Part shown: piece after piece, positions 56,731 through 64,000 of the stretch
Layout of the letters: every line of letters starts with the position of its first letter
How positions within the stretch are numbered: the stretch's first letter is position 1
DNA from: Carettochelys insculpta
Taxonomy: Eukaryota; Chordata; Testudines; Carettochelyidae
Direction of reading: 5' to 3'
Assembly (NCBI RefSeq): GCF_033958435.1
Contig: NC_134141.1
Location: 99,799,001-99,863,000 of the forward strand
DNA: 64,000 bases
The notes under the pieces: generated by a model
Seen by the model: the letters and a program-made list of their open reading frames with translations, nothing else
What the model was told of the DNA's origin: nothing
The model's database searches: none
Made by a program: the position numbers and the translations under genes

Positions 56731-57060
56731 GACAGACCTGGGTTGCCAGCGCTAGGGACTGACCCTGCGATTATAGGGGCTAAAGCCCTATGCTCTACCA
56801 CATGAGCTATAGGCCAGCTGGCTTTCAGCTGTAGAGCAGAGACTTCATGCACCCTAGTATGAGGTCTCAGTACCTCTGAGTACTGTCTGCTTCCTGGGGC
56901 TGAGGAAGTGCATCCCGAGCTTCTGAGACCTTCCAGCAGTATATCCTGGACAAGGCTCTAGTTGTAACACTGACAGAGCCAGGTTGCTAGCACTAGGATT
57001 GAACCTGTGATCATAGGAGCTAAAGCTGTGTGCCTTACTACATGAGCTAAAGACCAGCTA
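56731..57060 (-). mobile_element. Tandem pair of tRNA-derived SINE units
   Basis: Two tRNA-like heads lie 241 bp apart in the same orientation. The first (minus strand, about 56815-56741) contains TAGCTCATGTGGTAGAGCA (A box) and GGGTCAGTCCC (B-box position). The second (about 57055-56982) contains TTAGCTCATGTAGTAAGGCA and GGTTCAATCC. Each is accompanied by a body with CTGTAGAGCAGAGACTT or CTGTAGAGCATAGACTT and CTAGTATGAGGTCTCAGT, the second body running on to about 57125. The heads resemble tRNA promoters but lack well-paired acceptor stems, so they are not tRNA genes. A related unit is at 30575-30720. Confidence 0.75.
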
Positions 57061-57125
57061 GCTTTCAGACAAGGCTGTAGAGCATAGACTTCTCTTATCC
57101 TAGTATGAGGTCTCAGTGCTTCTGG

Positions 57126-57347
57126 GTACTACACATGTATGCCAACATAGGCTGAGAAATAATACATTGGGTCTTTTAAAATGAAACTTTGTTTTGGAAA
57201 AAAGGAAAACTAGGAAATCAAGAGGAAAATAATTGGAAACCCAGATATTTAATGAGGGAGAAACTTCAAAAGCAATAGTGTCAAAAGAAATTAACAGGTT
57301 TGATTCAGTAGTTAGTGTCACTCAAGCAAGTTAGATAGCCAGAATTT
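57126..57347. other. Spacer, nothing recognised
   Basis: Short AT-rich spacer between SINE and LINE fragments. Confidence 0.4.
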
Positions 57348-57900
57348 TAAGAACATAAGAATGGCCATACTGGGTCAGACCAAAGGTCCCTCCAGCCCAG
57401 TAGCCTGTCTGCCGACAGTGGCCAGTGCCAGGTGCCCCAGAGAGGGTGGGCTGAAGACAATGATCAAGTGATTTGTCTCCTGCCATCCATCTCCAGCCTC
57501 TGACAATCAGAGGCCAGGAACACCATTCCTACCCGTGGCTAATAGCCCTTTATGGACCTAACCTCCATGAATTTATCTAGCTCTTTCTTAAATTCTGTTA
57601 TAGTCCTAGCCTTCACAGTCTCCTCTGGCAAGGAGTTCCACAGGTTAACTATGTGCTGAGTGAAGAAGTACTTTCTCTTATTAGTTTTAAACCTGCTACC
57701 CATTCATTTCATTTGGTGTCCTCTAGTTCTTGTATTATGGGCACAAGTAAATAACTTCTCCTTATTCACCCTCTCCACACCGGTCATAATTTTATATACC
57801 TCTATCATGTATGACCAACCACTTACTTGTGTAACTTTATTTTCTTTTATTATTCTAATAACTGGGAGAACTGCCCCCCAACATAAAAGAATACAGGAGA
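57348..57900 (-). mobile_element. CR1-like LINE fragment, same family as 39786-40480
   Basis: It begins AAGAACATAAGAATGGCCAT and continues ACTGGGTCAGACCAAAGGTC, GACAGTGGCCAGTGCCAGGT, CCTCCATGAATTTATCTAGC, GGAGTTCCACAGGTTAACTA and TCATTTGGTGTCCTCTAGTT, through TTATATACCTCTATCATG near 57800. This block order is abundant in turtle and crocodilian genomes. No conserved catalytic motif survives. The strand is inferred by comparison with the family's weak minus-strand coding signal. Confidence 0.7.
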
Positions 57901-59746
57901 AGCACAAACATTCTTATAAACGGAGGGAAAAGAAAAGTTGATGCATTTGAAATAAAATACAACAATAAAACTACAAATGTCTTGTTGGAGTGCATCAATT
58001 AGGTTTCACATCATGGAACAGGGAAATGATAGCTCTTTGTATGGCTTTCTAGTGAGACTAACATCCATAGAAGAGGAACAGGAAGTAATTAACGGATTGG
58101 TTCAATTGATTTCTGAGATAAGATTTAATGAGCTCTCCACTAGGATACAACAGGACCAGTTAATACTGATTCAGACATGTTAACCTGCATCTTAACAGAT
58201 GTTGTGATGGCTTTTCAGGCATATTAAGCTTACTCACTTGACCTAACGTTAACAAAAAATACTTTTTTCACATCTGGGGTCAAGCATTACACACATGCTT
58301 AAAATAAGGCACAAGCTTAAGTGTTTCCTTAGGCTAGGACTGGAATAGTCAGCATTTTGCAGGATTGCACCCATATTCAGTGTGTGAAAAATCCAATGCT
58401 GTTAAGATATTTAACTAGGTTGCTTTTTGTTTCTTCTGTGATGTTCTGAATAGTTGGAGTTTAGTGCAGCATACTGATTTCATCTGAGCATTTAATAGAT
58501 TATGAAGACTCATACAGATGGTTCCATAGGATGCTTCTGTTCACATTTGCACTTAAAGCAGGACTAAATCCTTCTGGCTCACAGTTCAATGGCTGTTTGT
58601 TATGGATATTTCAAGGTGAAATATTTGCTAACATTTGTAAAGAAAATTTCTGAATAGTGTCCAAAAATATTCCTTTTTATTCTCACATTTGTTGGGTTCT
58701 GTTAACTGAAGAATCTACCCAAGTCTGTATACACTGAGTTTTACACACACACACTCTGATAACAACTGACACGTGTGTACAAGTTTGTGGATGCATTTTG
58801 TTGGAAAGGAGGAAGCTGAGCATGAAAAGGATAACTGATGTGTGCAGTGAAGGTAGTGTTGACTTCCCTTCTTAGACAGTGTATTGATGAGCTATGAAGT
58901 CTTGACACCTTAATTAAAATAAACTTAGCCAAGGATTTGGTGCATGCAAGTGAAAGCATAGGAAAGTAGTTAAAAATGCTCTAAAAAGGAAAAGGGACAT
59001 CTACCTGAGTAAAGCAACAGTTTTTCCTAATAATTAATACAGAAACAACAGAGAAATGGAATTCCTAAGCTTATATTCCATAAAAGTGATGATCAGTTGG
59101 GTTAAATATAGTGCTGGGGACCAGAAAGATTGACATAAGGCAGACTAGAATCTGTGATAAGTTTATTCAGGACCATGACATCGTCTGTCTCGTTACAGTG
59201 GTACTGTGGATTTGTGCTTGGAATATTTTGTACAGTGAAAATGTTAAGTAGCTGGTGACAACATTGCCCATTCTATCATCTCTGACAAGACTGAAAGGTT
59301 ACAGATGGGCCAATAATTGCCTAACAAATCAATATCCAAGAGCCTTTTTATAATCTAGATATAACAGAAGTCAGGAACAAGCAACAGCACAAGGACTGCA
59401 GAAAATGAATCATTTATTATTGAACAGATGACTATATTGAAGTTACACTACGATAAGAGACTTGAAATGTTTTGCGGGGGTGGATCTATAAGAGATTTTT
59501 AAATGGTTTTATATGCTCAAAAATGTCGTGGTATCATGAGGTGCCAGCCTTTCGTATATTGATGCAGCATGATAACACTTGGTTAATTTTCATTATTGTG
59601 GTAAATATTAGGTTCCTGGTATAAAATAATAATAATAAAAAGAGAAATGTTGGGCTATTTCTAATTTTTCTTAAGTATTTTCAATTCAGATTCCAGCTCA
59701 AAACCGCAATAAAGCTTGGCTCTGTGAAATCACAGTACAGGGTGAA
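57901..59746. other. Unique AT-rich sequence, nothing recognised
   Basis: No gene, RNA gene or recognised repeat. Confidence 0.45.
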
Positions 59747-60045
59747 CCTCTGGCACTATCTGGTCCGGCAACATCCATGGTCCAGCGTGATTTTAGTTAG
59801 CCAGATGTCCGCTTATCATGGGCATGGCCAAGTTTCTCTCTGTTCCACAAAGTTTGTTTACAGCCACCAGTTCTGGCTCTCAGCGTTCTGTGCTGTTATG
59901 TAGCTCTAATTTATGCCTAAATGTCTTCTAAGAGCCCAATGAGCAGTGGGAAGTATTGGTAATGCTGTTAGACAATATTGACCTCCAGCGTTGCAGCGCC
60001 ATTAAGGTCCTGAGGGTGCCAGAGTAGAGAGGTTCAACCTGTAGT
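59747..60045 (+). repeat. Dispersed repeat, copy 2 (first copy at 29205)
   Basis: Collinear with 29205-29548 in the same orientation. The left end GGTGAACCTCTGGCACTATC and the right end GAGAGGTTCAACCTG are roughly inverted, giving a GGTTGAACCTCT-like terminus, typical of a cut-and-paste element. TACAG occurs near both ends but no clean target duplication could be set. No coding capacity. Confidence 0.7.
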
Positions 60046-60984
60046 ACAGTATTAGCACCTCTGTCTACTGATAGCTGGTACTGATAGATATTGATCTGTT
60101 CAGAAGAGCAGCCTTCTTACTGTTAGCCAGGCTGAGCTGTAAGTCTAACCTGCCACACACCTGAAGTAGGGGATTTGCCTGTATGTTATCTCTCCCAGAA
60201 AACTTCCCGTATCCCTTCTGACTAAGACAAACCAACTCAGAGATACCAGAAGAATTCAAACCTACAGTCCAAGTGTCACTGAATTATTTAGTAAACCTTC
60301 CCATTTAGGAGATAGTTGCAGTGGTAGGATGAAAATGGAGAAATTTTTGTGTGCCCGAGGAAGGACTGGGAGTCTAGTCTCTTCTGGAATACATTTTCAT
60401 GAGAATTTAGAGATGATTTAGTCTGTCATTCCAAATTTACAAATTAATATGTACCCCAAGGTGGCACTATATACTTTTTGTTTAAAATTAAATTAAATAA
60501 TTTATCTAAAAGAGGGGAATTCAGAACAGCTTAACACACCTGATGAACTCTTAAATGTCAAGTGTAAAATAGATTTTGCATTTTCCACATTAAAATATTC
60601 CAGCATGTCCTTTTATCACGTATTAAACAAGACTCTTAGTATGACAGACAGTTTTAGGGCTTGTAGCAGGAAACTCATCGTTCCATATCCAGGCATATTT
60701 TTTGGAAAAATATGAAATGCCACTATGTTTAATATCTGTTTCTTATTCTTAGCTCAAGTGGAGCTGCAGGTATGTCACCCCACTGCTCTGTACAGCTTCT
60801 GAGGGCTGAGGGGGAAGAGTAACATGCTCTAGGCAGAATTAAGTGTTGAATTCCCTTGGCTCACCACTTCCTGAGGTGTGAAGCCGGACCCCCCTCAAAC
60901 ACAACTTGTCCCCAGGGTCTCAGTGGCTGTTAGCCCAGCTGGCTGTACCATTTATCTGCAACTCCAGCCCACACATGGTTCATC
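60046..60984. other. No gene or repeat recognised
   Basis: AT-rich spacer; no supported feature. Confidence 0.4.
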
Positions 60985-61283
60985 AGGGTTACCCACTTAT
61001 AGGCCACCAGAGGCTTTGTTTACCTGTGTGTCTTCAGGCCCGGCCTCTCGCAGCTCCCATTGGCCACAGTTTAGTGTTCCTGAATGAGAGATGTGGAAAA
61101 TGATATGGGCAGGACCATCACTTCCCACAGCTCCCATTGGGCAGTAACAATGAACTGCAGACACTGGGAATTGTGAGACTCCATGCCTGTGGACATGCAG
61201 GTAAATAAATCTCCTGGTGGGTGACGAGCAGCTAACCTTGAAGAACCACATGCAGTCCGTGGGTCAGAGGTTCCCCATCCCTG
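60985..61283 (-). mobile_element. Probable hAT-like element, one end only
   Basis: The right end reads inward (minus strand) CAGGGATGGGGAACCTCTGA, which resembles the CAGGGGTGGGGAACC-type terminus of common vertebrate hAT elements. The interior contains CAGCTCCCATTGGCCACAGT and CAGCTCCCATTGGGCAGTAA. The other end is not identifiable and no target duplication was found. Confidence 0.5.
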
Positions 61284-62759
61284 ATCTATATGCATAATTT
61301 TACAGTGTTTTAATATCTATTTTTCAGTTTGAAAGGGACTGACAAGAAGTGATATGAATAACTGTCTTAGCAGCTTTATAGTTCACTCATTCAATTCTTA
61401 GTTCAAACAGATTTTGTGTTTTAGAATGAGTAAAGGGGACAAACCTCGCCATCCTAGTGGAAAAATCTATGGGGTGATCTGACGAGGGGGATCTCAGAGA
61501 TTTCTGAAATGACCCTCCCCCCATACTTACCAAGCTCTGGTAGTTGTAATATCATGATACTTCATGCAAGTTTTCAAATTTGAAAATTAGTTTATTAAAT
61601 ATATAAATAATTTGAATATAACCATAAATATCCTTCCCTTTCAGGTCAGTAGACTTTTACCCAAAGAGGGAGGACTGGCTGGAAGTGGGTGTTTGGTAAT
61701 GGGAGATGATTAGTTCTTGGGATGGGAAGCATTGGCCTGGTACTGTATTCCCTCGCCTATCACCTGCTCTTGCCACCCTTTCCCCAGCTCATGGTTTGGC
61801 TGCTCAGCTCTGTTCCTTCTTTCCTCAGCTCCAGCAGCAAGGCAGGGGACCCTTTGCTATTTGCACAGCCAGCGTCACAGCAGCCTGTGCAACTAAAGTA
61901 ACAAGGGCAGTGCATTCCTGCAGCCCAGATGAATGTATGACCCTCAGTCTTGGATCAGCATTCACATTGCACTCCCCATCAGTTATTGGCCAAGTCTGGA
62001 GATGATAACGATCCAACCAATAAACCAAGTTCTGTGATGAATCTTTGATCATGTGTCCGCTGAGGCATGTTGAGAATATGCTAAGAAGTCTGGGCTACAG
62101 GAATAAGAGAGGGTTGGCTTGCAGATCACGCAAGATACACAACTTTTAGTAGGTCTGCCTGACTCCCTTCTCTTGGCCTTTTTCACCGGCTCGGGAGTTC
62201 CACAGCTTTATGAATATTTGGGAAAAGTATTATTACTATACTCCGAGTTCTTATATGTAATCTGGGTTGCGGCTGCATTTTATATGACTGTTAAGTTCAT
62301 GTTCTGAAATGTTTAAAACATGATCAAATTAATCAGATATGCTAATAAACTTAATTTAACTTTGACATTATAGCTGTTAGTGATACGAATGAATACCATT
62401 ATCTCCATGGCAATATTTTTTGGCAGTTGCTGCTACCCTGTGACACCTGTATCATTGCTGAATTAGCATTAGGGGAGTTGTTTGTTCACCCTGTCCTTTC
62501 ATCTGGAGATAAATTGGTTCTGTGGCATCTTTTTATAGAGAAACTGCAAAGTCATCATAGGCAAATCTAGACTCTAAGAAGCAGGGCCACCAGATTTGAT
62601 AGGTAGCTTCCTTTTATCCTAACTTAAAGCATGGTCAAGGTTTGGTCGTGCTGGGAAAATGGGAAGTACCTGGAATGGGAATGCATACCAGAACATGGAA
62701 AGGGAGGGCGCAGAGAGGAAGGAGAGAATCTCTAGCTGGGGTTTGCTATCTTTCTGGCT
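61284..62759. other. No gene or repeat recognised
   Basis: Unique-looking sequence; open frames of up to about 100 codons show no domain signature. Confidence 0.45.
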
Positions 62760-63240
62760 ACTGGACCAGGTAAGTGCCCCCTCCCCCGTCCCCAAACCAG
62801 CTCCCCCGGCACTTGGCCTTAGTGCTGTGGGGGAGAGGGAGAGAAAAGGTTCTTGCCTGAGTGCTGCCTCCCGCTTTTCCCAGTCCCCTGCTCTGATTAC
62901 TGGACTTCAACTCCCCAGCCCTGAGTCCTCCACCCCAACCCCGACCTGAGCTCCTCCTCACCCTCAGCCCTCACTTTTGCACTTTCCCACATCTCCAGGC
63001 TCCTGCCCCTTGCTCCGAGTCCATCCACAACTCCTATCTCTCCTGCCCTGAGCCCCCACTCCATGCCCCCCAAGGCCCTGCCCTGACTCCTGCACCTCTG
63101 CATACTGCCAGTCCGCTGCCTTGAAGAACCTTGGCAATGATGGGTAAATCTTCTGGTAAATAAACAAATAACAAAAATGGGTTTACTTGTGATTTAGAAT
63201 GAAAATAGAAAAGCACATCAGTCACAAGACACTATCACAA
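62760..63240 (-). repeat. C-rich tandem-cored repeat, inverted relative of 7660-8290
   Basis: A C-rich array from about 62780 to 63110 is built of short units around CCCTGAGCCCCCACTCC and CCTGCCCTGACTCCTGCACC. On the minus strand it resembles the G-rich body at 7820-7960, including GTGCAAAAGTGAGG versus GTGCAAAAGATGAGG. It is followed by an AT-rich part with ACCCATCATTGCCAAGG on the minus strand. Frames on both strands (96 codons plus, 67-75 minus) are repeat by-products. Confidence 0.5.
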
Positions 63241-64000
63241 TTGGCCTCACTGTACTACAATGTGAAAACTTTGCCCACTTAAAACAGAGTGGGAAAATTA
63301 GAGGAACAGGGGAATTCTGAAAGCCAGAGGAGAGGATAGCAAGTGAACGTCTGTTACAGCAGAACAGGAAATGCTGCATTTCATGGTATAAAATAGTACA
63401 CAGATAAAAACTAAAGATATTAGGTTTTGTTAAAAAAATAAAATATGCAGTGTGTTCATTTTATGGCTTAAGTCGCCAAGTACTGTTTTCATGATTGTTG
63501 AATGGCAAAGCCTAATCTGTGTGCTTAGCCATTGTTACTTGTTTGCACAGAGCTGGTGTGAAGGAGGGAATAATGCCCTCTCTTCAAAGTTGCCAAATAG
63601 GACTTTGATGGTGCCATGTACCAAGCAGGTTACCAGTCCCTCTTTTCCCAAGCAAGATGATACTATTTATAGAGAGACTGAGCTGTCATTGTGAAAAGTG
63701 GAATAATCCACAATTGGGCCTTTAGGAGGAAGTAAGGATTGTACATACCTGAAGCCTACACCATAAGTCCTATAGTGACATACAGATAGATAAACATTAA
63801 AACAAGTCCTGAGTTGTTAGATATTTCCAGCCTGCAGTAATTGTGTGGGTTTACTCTGTGCTCACGTACAATGTTTTTCTTTAATAATGGTGGGGTTAGC
63901 GGGATAGCCATATAGTGTCTTTTGTACTTCTACAAGAAAGGCAAAAATTATTTAAAAGGGAAACCAACTAGGAAACTTGAAACCAACCCATGTCCTTAAT
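63241..64000. other. AT-rich sequence, nothing recognised
   Basis: No gene or repeat recognised up to the window edge. Confidence 0.45.

Noticed and set aside
56741..57055. Possible tRNA genes
   Set aside because: A- and B-box-like sequences are present, but the acceptor and anticodon stems do not pair as in a functional tRNA, and repeat bodies accompany them; they are SINE heads.

Overview
This window is vertebrate nuclear DNA in which I find no intact host protein-coding gene or exon. It looks like intergenic or deep intronic sequence filled with transposable elements of different ages. The CR1 3' ends, the families of short inverted-repeat DNA elements ending in GTCTACAC, the Penelope-type repeats with hammerhead cores and the tRNA-derived SINEs together point to a sauropsid, most likely a turtle (a crocodilian is the main alternative). 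This assignment rests on recognising repeat families; I ran no search.

Layout. 1-9 kb: AT-rich unique sequence, a TG microsatellite, a half MITE, a self-nested pair of about 0.7-kb MITEs (3717-5057), two more MITEs and a GC-rich-cored repeat (7660-8290). 9-15 kb: a roughly 105-bp-period minisatellite, a GC-rich repeat, a MITE of the 0.7-kb family (10365-11085), a CR1 3' end (12527-13122) and a hAT-like element with a GC-rich core (14475-15228). 17-30 kb: MITEs, four elements with hAT-type 8-bp target duplications or near matches (20360, 21308, 24061, 29611), two Penelope-type fragments and a GC-rich tandem array. 30-36 kb: a tRNA SINE copy, a decayed Ty3/gypsy reverse transcriptase-RNase H remnant (minus strand, 31760-32580) and an unidentified decayed glycoprotein-like reading frame (minus strand, 34965-35675). 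36-43 kb: more MITEs, including one of a pair of 711-bp copies (38608-39318), and a CR1-like fragment. 43.4-48.9 kb: mostly unique AT-rich sequence. 48.9-54.5 kb: the densest cluster, with a 616-bp Penelope-type palindrome flanked by a 13-bp duplication, a second hammerhead-bearing repeat, a CR1 with most of its reverse transcriptase domain (minus strand, broken by a stop codon and a 71-bp MITE) and the second 711-bp MITE. 54.5-64 kb: unique sequence with a tandem pair of tRNA-like SINE units, a CR1-like fragment, a copy of a repeat also seen at 29.2 kb, part of a hAT-like element and a C-rich tandem array.

Nothing here works as a gene system. The coherent biology is transposition: CR1 retrotransposed and was later hit by a MITE; MITEs inserted repeatedly with 3-bp duplications, once into a copy of their own family; hAT-like elements inserted with 8-bp duplications and carry GC-rich tandem cores; Penelope-type elements left long duplications and recognisable hammerhead cores. 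The most interesting items are the hammerhead motifs, the consistent 3-bp MITE duplications, the coding-like core of the 711-bp MITE family and the unidentified frame at 34965-35675.
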